Source of the DNA: JBOFDK01 sp051650305
GTDB lineage: Bacteria; Bacillota; Clostridia; Lachnospirales; Cellulosilyticaceae
NCBI GenBank assembly: GCA_051650305.1
Contig: JBOFIT010000044.1
Span: 1 to 10,220, forward strand
DNA length: 10,220 nucleotides
Direction: 5' to 3'
The notes under the pieces were generated by a model that worked only from the letters and a program-made list of their open reading frames with translations, ran no database searches and was not told where the DNA came from. Shown in pieces: positions 1 to 7,016 of this stretch. The position numbers were made by a program, and so were the translations under genes. Position 1 is the stretch's first letter, and each line of letters opens with the position of its first letter.

Positions 1-179
1 AGTACAAAAAGAATGGTATTACGTATCATCACTTTCTTCTTACTACGTGCATCTATCATTTCATTATTTTGGCTTCTCGATAAGACTGCTAAGTATACTG
101 GTAAAATCGGCAGTACACACGGTGATAAGAAGGATATAAGTCCTTCTAAAAAAACAACGATATAGTTGATATTTTCCAT
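1..179 (-). CDS. ccdA: CcdA/DsbD-type cytochrome c biogenesis transmembrane protein, N-terminal part
   Basis: The first 59 codons of a gene that runs off the left edge. The translation begins MENINYIVVFLEGLISFLSP and continues CVLPILPVYLAVLS, which matches the first membrane helix of CcdA/DsbD family proteins, with the hallmark SPCVLP motif (Cys around residue 21). Family members carry reducing equivalents from cytoplasmic thioredoxin across the membrane to extracytoplasmic thiol proteins; the pair of membrane cysteines forms the relay. Only the first of the two cysteines is inside the window. The ATG at 177-179 is preceded by AAGGAG (190-195 on the other strand) at about ten bases, and by a promoter at 203-230. 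A basic loop (SKKKVMIR) follows the first helix. The family call is firm. Whether the protein is CcdA alone or fused to a thioredoxin domain cannot be seen. Confidence 0.85.
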   Translation of the reverse strand, partial: MENINYIVVFLEGLISFLSPCVLPILPVYLAVLSRSQNNEMIDARSKKKVMIRNTILFV

Positions 180-202
180 GATTTGTCAACTCCTTTTGTG
201 CT

Positions 203-230
203 AGTATAACATGTCTATTCTAAAAGTAAA
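203..230 (-). promoter_or_regulatory. Sigma-A promoter of the ccdA-like gene
   Basis: On the minus strand, TTTACT (225-230), a 16-base spacer and TATACT (203-208), with an extended -10 TGT directly upstream of the -10. The expected start lies near 196, so the leader is very short and includes the AAGGAG ribosome site. Confidence 0.6.
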
Positions 231-257
231 GTGACTAAATCACACGAGCCTCCCTCT

Positions 258-292
258 TACAAATAAAGAGCCTAAGCACTAGGCTTAAGCTC
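258..292 (-). terminator. Intrinsic terminator of the stalk-domain gene
   Basis: Ten-base-pair stem (283-292 with 268-277, one U-G wobble on the minus strand), five-base loop CTAGT, then TTTATTT. It lies 15 bases beyond the stop codon at 307-309 and separates this gene from the ccdA-like gene. Confidence 0.85.
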
Positions 293-306
293 TCCTTATC
301 ATACGC

Positions 307-1086
307 TTACTCAGCTATTGTGATTTTCAAAGTAGCATCATTCGCTTCGATGTCACCAAACATATCGAAGTATGCTGCTGGTACATACATCACACCATCT
401 ACAAGTCTTGGTGGTGCTCCTACACTAAATGGTGCTGACATACCGATTGCATTGACACTTGTGTAGCAATAAGAATCAAAGCCTACTTGAACATCTGATT
501 TGATCTTACCATTGTTTAAAGTTGCTGTATAAGTAGGTTGGTCCCATGTAATCTCAAAGCCCATCGCTTTTGCTACTGGGCGAAGTGGTACCATGACATT
601 ACCCTTGTAGTGGCTTAATGGAAGGCCACCTAAGTCTACTTCTTCACCATTTACAGTCACTTTATCTAAAAGGATTTGGCTAAGTGTTGTGTATACTTCG
701 TTCATATCGATGCCGTTGTTCTGCATGGCTTTTGTAAGCACTTCACTTTTTTCTTCAGCAGTCATCACTTGTGACCATGTATCTTGTGGGTACTTCTCAA
801 GGTCGATAATGCCTAAGTCAGCTGCTCTTTGCATCGCTGGAAGTGCATAATGTGTATCCATGATTTGTGGTAGTTTATCGCCTGTCATACCCATCACTGC
901 AATGATAAACTCTGCTCTTGTGATTGGCGCCTCCATATTGATTTGGTCAACGGTTACCACACTTTCTTCCTTCTCTACTGGTGCAGAAATAGGCACTGCT
1001 ACCACTTCTGTCTCTTGTGCCATCACACTAAAACTCATACAGCTCATTCCTAATGCCAAACCTAACGCTACATACTTTTTATTCAT
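307..1086 (-). CDS. Secreted stalk-domain protein (copper amine oxidase N-terminal-like domain)
   Basis: A 259-residue exported protein. The start is the ATG at 1084-1086, because it follows a good GGAG site at nine bases and opens directly into a signal peptide (MNKKYVALGLALGMSCMSFS, probable cleavage after VMA at residue 23); a longer open frame upstream lacks these. Residues about 55-125 resemble an S-layer-homology repeat (ITRAEFIIAVMGM, then DLGII). Residues about 142-192 match the copper-amine-oxidase N-terminal-like fold (VTVNGEEV, MVPLRPVAKAMGFEITWD, TATL), and a second, weaker copy seems to cover 196-258 (MYVPAAYFDMFG). This module is widespread in Clostridia and does not imply amine oxidase activity; it is a wall or surface stalk domain. 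The role is probably in the cell envelope, the exact function unknown. It lies 84 bases downstream of the CmpB-like gene with no terminator between them, so co-transcription is possible. Confidence 0.8.
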   Translation of the reverse strand: MNKKYVALGLALGMSCMSFSVMAQETEVVAVPISAPVEKEESVVTVDQINMEAPITRAEFIIAVMGMTGDKLPQIMDTHYALPAMQRAADLGIIDLEKYPQDTWSQVMTAEEKSEVLTKAMQNNGIDMNEVYTTLSQILLDKVTVNGEEVDLGGLPLSHYKGNVMVPLRPVAKAMGFEITWDQPTYTATLNNGKIKSDVQVGFDSYCYTSVNAIGMSAPFSVGAPPRLVDGVMYVPAAYFDMFGDIEANDATLKITIAE

Positions 1087-1170
1087 CTCTCTCGTCTCCT
1101 TTAATTTTCTTTTATCTTCAGACGCTTTCCATCTATCGATTGTTCCACTTTTCACAATTCATCATTTATT

Positions 1171-1875
1171 TTATTCTACAAAAATCATATTTGGAAAGAT
1201 AGCCTGCATCTTTTCGTTGGGATAATGCTTATCGAAGTATTCCCACATCGGTTTATCTATGGCCTTCCCCTCTCTACGCATCGTCCATCTTTCTACCGCT
1301 AAGGCAGACATAACTGTATTAAATACCATAAAGACAAGCAGTATCCATGTCAAAACCTTCCCTACGCGGTTAGGAATCCTGAGAATCCCCTTCATCATCA
1401 AAGGGTAAATAAACTTAATCCATACAATGGCTAAAATCCCCCAAAAGAAGGAGTACAGCAGATTGATACGTCCATCTAAGTTAAAAGGAAAGCTTGTATA
1501 ATTCCACGATATAGAGCCAAACATGATTTCCTGCACCCATGAGCATATGTACTCTATCACAGAACCGATGACCACTCCACCCCAAAAAATAGTGAAATCT
1601 CGCTTATGTCGCATCCAATAAAGGCCTACTGCCATCGCCAATGCACCGAAGCCATAGACTAAGTTAAAAGGCCCATATATAAGTCCGACACGGCTTTCAT
1701 AATAATGTCTGGTCACCAAGCACCATAACACTTCTATAATGACTCCTGCAATACATCCTATAAAAAAGATACAAAATAATTTATAAAAGTTCAAGCCCTT
1801 AGCAAAGTGGTCTTGCTCTCTTTCTTCTTTTTCTAAAGCTTCTGCATCTGGCAATCTTAGCTTAATTCTTCTCAT
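1171..1875 (-). CDS. CmpB-type putative ABC-transporter integral membrane protein
   Basis: A 234-residue membrane protein with about five helices (near 31-53, 71-87, 95-115, 137-157, 174-194), a charged N-terminal cytoplasmic segment and a charged C-terminal tail. Two stretches are typical of the family annotated as putative ABC-transporter type IV (ABC_trans_CmpB): GLIYGPFNLVYGFGA at 64-78, and a segment at 124-146 with conserved N132, G135, R136 and W145. The biochemical role of this family is not established and no ATPase gene is adjacent, so the ABC label should be treated as a name only. The start ATG is preceded by a pure G run (GGGGGG) five bases upstream, an unusual Shine-Dalgarno site. 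The stalk-domain gene follows at 84 bases and may be in the same operon. Confidence 0.75.
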   Translation of the reverse strand: MRRIKLRLPDAEALEKEEREQDHFAKGLNFYKLFCIFFIGCIAGVIIEVLWCLVTRHYYESRVGLIYGPFNLVYGFGALAMAVGLYWMRHKRDFTIFWGGVVIGSVIEYICSWVQEIMFGSISWNYTSFPFNLDGRINLLYSFFWGILAIVWIKFIYPLMMKGILRIPNRVGKVLTWILLVFMVFNTVMSALAVERWTMRREGKAIDKPMWEYFDKHYPNEKMQAIFPNMIFVE

Positions 1876-1919
1876 GGTATCCCCCCGTGTTTTTATTTCT
1901 CATCTTCATTATCCTAATC

Positions 1920-1948
1920 ATTATATTAATAGACTCACTCATTTCATG
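1920..1948 (-). promoter_or_regulatory. Possible promoter of the CmpB-like gene
   Basis: A perfect TATAAT (1920-1925, minus strand), 45 bases upstream of the start codon. No convincing -35 hexamer is found at 16-18 bases (CATGAA is the closest), so this is a weak call. Confidence 0.3.
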
Positions 1949-1973
1949 ACTATTATCTAAGTAATGCTGAAAA

Positions 1974-2002
1974 TTGACATTTATAACACTTGTATATATA
2001 AT
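1974..2002 (+). promoter_or_regulatory. Consensus sigma-A promoter
   Basis: TTGACA (1974-1979), 17-base spacer, TATAAT (1997-2002): full match to both hexamers at the ideal spacing. The start is expected near 2009, only a few bases before the hairpin at 2016. Confidence 0.9.
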
Positions 2003-2015
2003 ACTATTAAACACA

Positions 2016-2069
2016 CCTCCCATACTTCCTATTGCTATGTGTGAAGTCTAGATGGGAGGCTATTTTTTT
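2016..2069 (+). terminator. Intrinsic terminator in the leader (attenuator candidate)
   Basis: CCTCCCAT (2016-2023) pairs with ATGGGAGG (2052-2059). An inner ACTTC (2024-2028) pairs with GAAGT (2043-2047), leaving CTAG bulged and a 14-base loop. A run of seven T (2063-2069) follows at once. It lies between the consensus promoter and the exonuclease-like gene, so most transcripts should stop after about 60 bases unless read-through is allowed. ACACA at 2011-2015 could instead pair with TGTGT at 2038-2042, which conflicts with the terminator fold. Confidence 0.8.
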
Positions 2070-2109
2070 ACGGAAACCGCTGTATTAGAAACTTATAGGA
2101 GAACATCTT

Positions 2110-3321
2110 ATGTCAAATTTACAAACTGCTTCACAGTCTATCTATCTGACTATTGACTGTGAATTTACAGAAGAAGGTCTTGTACGCGAATTAGCCCTTC
2201 TGCTTTTTAAAGATAATCAAATTGTTCGAGCCTTAGAAGTACTCATCAGTACTTCTGGTGACCCTAAAGCTCACTACAACCATTTGCAGACCAATTACCA
2301 CCTTGCAAGTGCCGATGAGCTGAATACCTGTATCGATGGTTTTCTCAAGTCCTGTGCCATCTATGCACCACTCGAAGAATTAAAACTTGTGGGTATGAGC
2401 CTTGAGCACGACTTAAAATCCATCCTAAATACGACTAATCGCAAGTCACTACTCAGTAAAATCACCCAAAAAACCCAATTAGAAATGTGCGGTCGTGGTA
2501 CATTAGAAAACAAAGCAACGACACATCAGATATCATCTCATCAGATTGATAAGGTGCTTGATCGCCTCGTGTCACCTAAAAACAAGGGAACTTACAAGTA
2601 CCATACAGCTCTCTACGATGCCATCGTTACTGGCTATGTGTACTTACGTGTCATAGGTACCAAGGATTTGATGGGGGTTCATCCACGTTTCAAAAAATGT
2701 CGCCACACGTACTTCAAGTCTTACTATAAAGACTTAGCTCAGCTTACTGTTTCAAAGAAACAACTGTCTAAAAAACAGTCACCAGCTCAACGGAAGGCAA
2801 ATAGCGCTACTACCCAAGCTTCAAAAATCCCAAAGAATTTTCCTGAGATTCGCTACAAAGCACAAAAGAAACTCAGCAACGTCTTTGACATCGTGGCGAG
2901 AGAGATGTTTCACCGCCATTTATCCAAGCTTTATTATGAGCCAAGCCTAAAGAAGATTGACCTAATCAAGCAAGATATTTTAGAGCAGTTACACCCTGTC
3001 AAGCTAGCGGTTGCTGCCTACGATACCACCACTCCATTGACCGACCCTTATAACCATTCACTGGTGGATGCTGGTGTCCTTCTTGTCCACGGTAAAATCT
3101 CTATCGAAGATTTTGTAGACTTTGCAATCTATATGCAACAATACAATCTTCCTTCTAATAAAGGCCATTACTATAAAGTCTCCAATGCAAAACGTGAGCT
3201 TTATGTCAGATGCCTCCAACGCTCTACCGCATCAAAATTGCTTTATAAACATCCGTACTGTACCATTGAGCAGTTTCTACGCAAGAAAGTAAATGAGTGT
3301 GAACTGGAACAATTAGATTAA
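2110..3321 (+). CDS. DEDDh-type exonuclease-domain protein with unknown C-terminal half
   Basis: A 403-residue cytoplasmic protein. The N-terminal 185 residues carry all five residues of the DEDDh 3'-5' exonuclease fold: D16 and E18 in YLTIDCEF (Exo I), D101 in GMSLEHDLKSI (Exo II), H165 and D170 in YHTALYDA (Exo III, H-x4-D). Overall similarity to DnaQ or RNase T is otherwise weak, so the substrate (DNA, RNA or oligonucleotides) cannot be told. A lysine- and glutamine-rich linker at about 212-242 joins a C-terminal part (about 245-403) that I do not recognise; it is mostly helical-looking and basic. The ATG follows TAGGAG at eight bases. Expression is likely controlled by the strong promoter plus terminator in the leader. 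The gene is monocistronic, closed by the terminator at 3325-3363. The exonuclease fold is well supported by motifs; activity is inferred. Confidence 0.7.
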   Translation: MSNLQTASQSIYLTIDCEFTEEGLVRELALLLFKDNQIVRALEVLISTSGDPKAHYNHLQTNYHLASADELNTCIDGFLKSCAIYAPLEELKLVGMSLEHDLKSILNTTNRKSLLSKITQKTQLEMCGRGTLENKATTHQISSHQIDKVLDRLVSPKNKGTYKYHTALYDAIVTGYVYLRVIGTKDLMGVHPRFKKCRHTYFKSYYKDLAQLTVSKKQLSKKQSPAQRKANSATTQASKIPKNFPEIRYKAQKKLSNVFDIVAREMFHRHLSKLYYEPSLKKIDLIKQDILEQLHPVKLAVAAYDTTTPLTDPYNHSLVDAGVLLVHGKISIEDFVDFAIYMQQYNLPSNKGHYYKVSNAKRELYVRCLQRSTASKLLYKHPYCTIEQFLRKKVNECELEQLD

Positions 3322-3324
3322 TAC

Positions 3325-3363
3325 CACAAAAAAGCAAGTGCCAAAGGCACTTGCTTTTTTGTG
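3325..3363. terminator. Bidirectional intrinsic terminator
   Basis: An 18-base-pair perfect inverted repeat (3325-3342 with 3346-3363) around a loop AAA, with a GC-rich core GCAAGTGCC and an A6/T6 flank. It sits between convergent genes and serves the exonuclease-like gene on the plus strand and the DUF1847 gene on the minus strand. Confidence 0.95.
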
Positions 3364-3375
3364 TATTGTTTTTAT

Positions 3376-3999
3376 TTATTTAAAGAACTTCTTTTTGTAG
3401 TAGCCATCCACTTGGTAAAGTGCCCCTACTGGGTTGTGGCAAAGCACACGGTCTTTTACAGCAAATACTGTCATTGGTGCTTCTGAATGCTTCATAAATA
3501 AAGTATCATGCCCTACACATAAACCAACAAGAATGTTTAAGTCTGTCTTTGCTTCATTAAGCACAAGTGCTTGACCTATTGGGTTACACATAATGTCGTT
3601 TTTAACATAAGTTTCTTTCTCTTCTTGTGGTATACCAAGGAATCCCTTAAGTACAGCACCATTCTTACATACTACTGATACAACATCTAAACCATGATGC
3701 TCTAACACACGAATGAAGTTTTTTGTTTCTTCGTGTAAGCCAGTACAAAAAGCGATACCGATACGTTGATAGTTACACTTCTTTGCAAACTGGATGATCT
3801 CTTCTACACGTGTCCAATTACAGTTACCCTCTGCTTCTACTAAAGCTGATTGTACTGCAATCGTTAAATCCTCACCTGTGTGAAGTTCTTTTGCTTTTTG
3901 TTGTAATGCTTCGTTATTGCTTGGGCATACATTCCCAGGCATTTTCGCTGGATTTTTTTCTAAACATCCTTTAAGTTGACATTTTCCACAAATACTCAT
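3376..3999 (-). CDS. DUF1847 cysteine-rich protein
   Basis: A 207-residue soluble protein of the DUF1847 family. The N-terminus has a metal-site-like cysteine set, C4-x2-C7-x4-C12-x12-C25. The rest shows the alternating beta/alpha pattern of the family: RIGIAFCTGLHEE, DVVSVVCKNGAVLKG, NILVGLCVGHDTLFMKH and the final CHNPVGALY. Repeated cysteines in these conserved turns suggest metal binding or thiol redox chemistry, but no reaction has been assigned to the family that I know of. It lies 33 bases downstream of the TSUP transporter gene with no terminator between, so the two very probably form one operon; an anion or sulfur-compound link is an inference from that pairing. The ATG has AAGGAAGGG upstream. 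Transcription ends at 3325-3363. Confidence 0.85.
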   Translation of the reverse strand: MSICGKCQLKGCLEKNPAKMPGNVCPSNNEALQQKAKELHTGEDLTIAVQSALVEAEGNCNWTRVEEIIQFAKKCNYQRIGIAFCTGLHEETKNFIRVLEHHGLDVVSVVCKNGAVLKGFLGIPQEEKETYVKNDIMCNPIGQALVLNEAKTDLNILVGLCVGHDTLFMKHSEAPMTVFAVKDRVLCHNPVGALYQVDGYYKKKFFK

Positions 4000-4032
4000 T
4001 GTTGTACCCTTCCTTACTATCCGATTTTATAA

Positions 4033-4821
4033 TTAAATAATACCTAAATAATTGATGCCGTTATAAACGCTAATGAGGATAATTGCAATAACCATCCCTA
4101 TGTATATTTTATCTACACCCTTAAGTGAAAGCTTCTTTGAAATCATTGGTCCTACAGTTCCACCTACAAGTCCACCTGCAATCATCATAAAGAATACTGC
4201 CCACTCAAAGTTTGGTATTTGACTATTCACAATCGTACTGATCACACTTGTACCTTGTGAGAAGAAGATGATATAGATTGAATTTAAAGCTGCTGTCTTT
4301 GTATCCATCGCAAAGAATAAGTAAAGGATCATTAAGTTGATTGGTCCACCACCTATACCTAAGAATGATGAAAGACAACCAAGTAAAAAACCAATAATCA
4401 GTGAAACAACCTTACCTTCTACCTTAAATGGCTTAATCTTCGCCTTATTTATTGTAAAAATTAATACCCCTACTGTAACAATTGCTAATACAAATGATTG
4501 AATAGCCCCTGCCATATCTGGATTACCACTCATCGTCTTTACTGTATCATAGATTGCTTTGCCGAGAAGCCCGCCAACTGCAGCACCTATTGCTAAGCAT
4601 GTACCCACTACTTTATCGACTTTAACCTCAGAATTTCTATTGCGGTATAAAGTCATTGTTGTCATAGAAAGTACTGTACATCCTGATAAAAAACTAATGG
4701 TTGATGCGTTAAGTGTCCCTATGGCATCTAATACTGGCTTGATAATAACTCCCCCACCAATACCACTAATAGCCCCTAATACTGATGCAATTAAACAAAT
4801 TAAGAAATAAATAATACTCAT
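4033..4821 (-). CDS. TauE/SafE (TSUP) family anion exporter
   Basis: A 262-residue membrane protein, the usual length for the family, made of two homologous halves. Each half opens with the glycine-rich signature: SGIGGGVIIKP at 19-29 and LGIGGGPINLM at 154-164. About eight helices are expected, split by a loop near 125-136. Family members carry sulfite, sulfoacetate, thiosulfate or other organic anions across the membrane; the substrate here cannot be deduced. The start ATG has a strong AAGGAGG at six bases, and a promoter with near-consensus hexamers lies at 4852-4880. It is the first gene of a likely two-gene operon with the DUF1847 protein. Confidence 0.9.
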   Translation of the reverse strand: MSIIYFLICLIASVLGAISGIGGGVIIKPVLDAIGTLNASTISFLSGCTVLSMTTMTLYRNRNSEVKVDKVVGTCLAIGAAVGGLLGKAIYDTVKTMSGNPDMAGAIQSFVLAIVTVGVLIFTINKAKIKPFKVEGKVVSLIIGFLLGCLSSFLGIGGGPINLMILYLFFAMDTKTAALNSIYIIFFSQGTSVISTIVNSQIPNFEWAVFFMMIAGGLVGGTVGPMISKKLSLKGVDKIYIGMVIAIILISVYNGINYLGII

Positions 4822-4851
4822 TTCCAGCCTCCTTATACATATGCTTCCTTC

Positions 4852-4880
4852 ATTCTATCCTTAATTAAAACACAGGTCAA
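4852..4880 (-). promoter_or_regulatory. Promoter of the TSUP-DUF1847 operon
   Basis: On the minus strand TTGACC (4875-4880), 17-base spacer, TAGAAT (4852-4857). The expected start near 4845 gives a leader of about 25 bases. Confidence 0.8.
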
Positions 4881-4931
4881 CATAAAGCGTTAATTTTTTA
4901 TCAATATAAGGCATTTTTGTAAACTTGCACC

Positions 4932-4968
4932 AAAAAAAGCTTTACATTTTTTATTTGTAAAGCTTTTT
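4932..4968 (-). terminator. Intrinsic terminator of the lipoprotein gene
   Basis: A 13-base-pair stem, AAAAAGCTTTACA with TGTAAAGCTTTTT (4934-4946 and 4956-4968), a nine-base A-rich loop and a further T run on the minus strand. It lies 28 bases past the stop codon. Confidence 0.8.
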
Positions 4969-4996
4969 CTTTATATTTCAATTATTCATTTATTTT

Positions 4997-5500
4997 TTAC
5001 TTTGTAATCACTAAAGTTTCTGTATTACCTGCTACCATTTGTTCTACCAATTTTGTCACCAACTGCTTGAATGTATCGCCTTCTGGTAGTCCTTCGATCA
5101 TCTGCTCGAATTCTTCAGGGCTTTTGGCAGTCATAAGTGCTGCTTCTAAAGCATCATCTGCTTCTTGATCTTCCTCATTTACAGTATTTTCTTCATTGGC
5201 TTCATCAAAAGTAACGCCTGCCATCGCACCATCTGCTACCGTCACCTCTAAGAATGTTCTATAGCCTTTCTCATCCGCCTCATCATACTCGATACGATAT
5301 GTACCGTCTACTAACTTCATGCCTTCCTCATTCTTCTCTTCTTCTAAGCCATTCTCTTTTGAATTTGTCTCACTACCGACTGGACTCTCTGCTGCTGTAC
5401 TTTCTTCTGGTGCAGACGCCTCTCCTGAACTACATCCTACAAAAACACTTACCGCTAATGTCGCCACACCTAATAATGTGATTAATTTTCTATTTTTCAT
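4997..5500 (-). CDS. COG4939/FMN-binding-like lipoprotein
   Basis: A 167-residue lipoprotein. The start is placed at ATG 5498-5500: GGAGG lies eight bases upstream, whereas an in-frame ATG two codons earlier is only two bases from that site and a TTG before it overlaps it. The signal peptide MKNRKLITLLGVATLAVSVF ends in a lipobox VFVGC with C23 as the lipidated residue. A Glu/Ser-rich linker (24-60) leads to a domain at about 63-165 that begins DGTYRIEYDEADEKGYRTFL and continues VTVADGAMAGVTFDEAN, like the repeats of membrane-anchored FMN-binding lipoproteins (COG4939, PplA-like). The Thr/Ser flavinylation motif (DGxTGATxS-type) is absent, so covalent FMN attachment is unlikely. Attached to the outer face of the membrane; function unknown. 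It is divergent from gltS, with its own terminator. No strong promoter was found upstream. Confidence 0.7.
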   Translation of the reverse strand: MKNRKLITLLGVATLAVSVFVGCSSGEASAPEESTAAESPVGSETNSKENGLEEEKNEEGMKLVDGTYRIEYDEADEKGYRTFLEVTVADGAMAGVTFDEANEENTVNEEDQEADDALEAALMTAKSPEEFEQMIEGLPEGDTFKQLVTKLVEQMVAGNTETLVITK

Positions 5501-5666
5501 TTTCATTACCTCCAATTAAATAAATCCTTTTAAAGTATCTGTCATCAGTTGACATGCCTTATTCTAAGAATTTTTATTGAAGACCTTATAAAGAATTTCC
5601 TAACAAATTTCTAAGGAAATCTTACTAAAAATCAAACAAAAAATGAATGTCTTCTTTATCATAGTG

Positions 5667-5695
5667 TTTACATAAAAGTCATATTGTGGTATAGT
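5667..5695 (+). promoter_or_regulatory. Promoter of gltS
   Basis: TTTACA (5667-5672), 17-base spacer, TATAGT (5690-5695) with TGG just before the -10 (extended -10). The start is expected near 5702, giving a leader of about 60 bases. Confidence 0.8.
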
Positions 5696-5709
5696 TTCTT
5701 TATTGCATG

Positions 5710-5721
5710 ATTGTATACAAT
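5710..5721. promoter_or_regulatory. Palindromic operator candidate for gltS
   Basis: ATTGTATACAAT, a perfect 12-base palindrome a few bases downstream of the expected transcription start. The GTATAC core resembles operators of GntR/FCD-type regulators. A repressor bound here would block the promoter. No regulator gene of that type is in the window. Confidence 0.45.
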
Positions 5722-5763
5722 AATACTGTTACACATTTACACAATAAAAAAGGACGTGAACTC

Positions 5764-6966
5764 ATGACATTTAACTTTAATATTTATGAGACGATGGCCC
5801 TTGTTTCATTGGTTCTATACTTAGGAAAATACCTTCGCAACAAGGTTTCACCATTATCTAAATACTGCATTCCTCCTTCAGTGGTAGGCGGTTTTGCATT
5901 TGCTTTACTTACACTTTTATTTCATATGACAGGTATCATTACACTTCATTTAGATACAACACTTCAAGACCTATTTATGACCGCATTCTTTACAAGCATT
6001 GGTTTTACGGCTAGCCTCAAAGTGCTTAAGCAGGGGGGGCTCAAAGTAGTTGTTTTCTTAGGCCTTGCTACAACGCTTGTAACTTTACAAAATATCGTAG
6101 GTGTTTCACTGGCTTCTGCCTTTAAGCTACCACCACTTCTAGGCCTTGCTACAGGTTCTATCCCTATGGTAGGTGGCCATGGAACTTCTGGTTCCTTCGG
6201 GCCAATCCTTGAAAATATGGGCATCACAGGTGCGACTACCGTTTCAGTAGCCTCTGCTACATTTGGACTCATCATGGGAAGTATCATCGGTGGTTTCGTA
6301 GCCAGAAGCCTAATCCTACGCCACAAACTCCACACTGTACATGCCGAAGCTATTACATCTCCTGAAGATCCTATAGGTGATTTCAACGAGGAAAACCATA
6401 ATATCCTCTCTTTCAAACGCCTAAGCTCTGCGGCTTGTATCCTCTTTATCGCCATGGGACTTGGTTCTGTGGTCTCTGACTTCATTCAAGCCAGCGGACT
6501 TACCTTCCCATCTTACATCGGAGCGATGCTCGTAGCTGCTGTTATACGTAACATCTACGACTTTAGACAAAAAGAGCTGGTAGAAAAAGAAATCGATACC
6601 CTCGGTGGCTTAAGCCTCTCTTTCTTCCTCACGATGGCACTTATGAACCTCAAACTTTGGCAACTCTTTGACTTAGCACTTCCTCTTATGGTAATGCTCA
6701 TTGCCCAAGTCTTATTAGTAGGTACCTTTGCTTACTTCATCACTTACCGTGTGATGGGCAAAAACTACGAAGGTGCCGTGTTTGCATCAGCAATCTGTGG
6801 CTTCGGTATGGGTGCGACACCAAATGCTATCGCAAATATGGATGAACTCACGAACCGTTACGGCTTCGTCCCTACACCTTACTTTGTGGTACCTATCGTA
6901 GGATGCCTCTTTATTGACTTCATCAATTCAGGTATCATTACCCTCTTTATCAATCTTATAGGCTAA
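5764..6966 (+). CDS. gltS: Sodium/glutamate symporter GltS
   Basis: A 400-residue integral membrane protein, almost exactly the length of E. coli GltS (401). It couples inward glutamate transport to sodium. The ATG at 5764 is chosen over an upstream in-frame ATG because AAAGGA lies nine bases before it and the protein then starts MTFNFNIYETMALVSLVLYL, directly at the first helix. Family marks: GSIPMVGGHGTSGSFGPILE in the first half (re-entrant loop) and GFGMGATPNAIANM in the second half, plus about ten to twelve hydrophobic helices with a hydrophilic central loop (HAEAITSPEDPIGDFNEENH). Single gene with its own promoter, operator candidate and terminator. It contains a run of seven G (6033-6039) that encodes part of QGGL; the frame is intact here. 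Confidence 0.95.
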   Translation: MTFNFNIYETMALVSLVLYLGKYLRNKVSPLSKYCIPPSVVGGFAFALLTLLFHMTGIITLHLDTTLQDLFMTAFFTSIGFTASLKVLKQGGLKVVVFLGLATTLVTLQNIVGVSLASAFKLPPLLGLATGSIPMVGGHGTSGSFGPILENMGITGATTVSVASATFGLIMGSIIGGFVARSLILRHKLHTVHAEAITSPEDPIGDFNEENHNILSFKRLSSAACILFIAMGLGSVVSDFIQASGLTFPSYIGAMLVAAVIRNIYDFRQKELVEKEIDTLGGLSLSFFLTMALMNLKLWQLFDLALPLMVMLIAQVLLVGTFAYFITYRVMGKNYEGAVFASAICGFGMGATPNAIANMDELTNRYGFVPTPYFVVPIVGCLFIDFINSGIITLFINLIG

Positions 6967-6967
6967 A

Positions 6968-7005
6968 AGAAAGCCCCTACAACCATGCGGTTGTAGGGGC
7001 TTTCT
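6968..7005. terminator. Bidirectional terminator between gltS and the 101-residue gene
   Basis: A 17-base-pair perfect stem (6968-6984 with 6989-7005) and loop ATGC, with a GC-rich CCCCTACAACC core. The T-rich tail is better on the minus strand (TTTCTTTT) than on the plus strand (TTTCT). It begins two bases after the gltS stop codon. Confidence 0.9.
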
Positions 7006-7016
7006 GCCTTGCTGTA

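Noticed and set aside
860..1225. A 121-codon plus-strand open frame
   Set aside because: It runs antisense to the stalk-domain gene and its signal peptide; the hydrophobic look comes from the complementary strand. No promoter or ribosome site was seen.
5549..5577. TTGACA on the plus strand with TTTTAT at 17 bases, upstream of gltS
   Set aside because: The -10 is poor, and a much better promoter lies closer to the gene at 5667-5695.
5595..5620. Imperfect inverted repeat ATTTCCT ... AGGAAAT between the lipoprotein gene and gltS
   Set aside because: Arms of seven AT-rich bases with a 12-base spacer can arise by chance in this AT-rich gap, and it is not placed over a promoter I can support.
5964..6485. 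A 173-codon open frame antisense to gltS
   Set aside because: It lies wholly inside gltS, which has clear family motifs; its composition (many Pro, Ser, Thr, Ile) is what the complement of a membrane protein gives, and it has no ribosome site.
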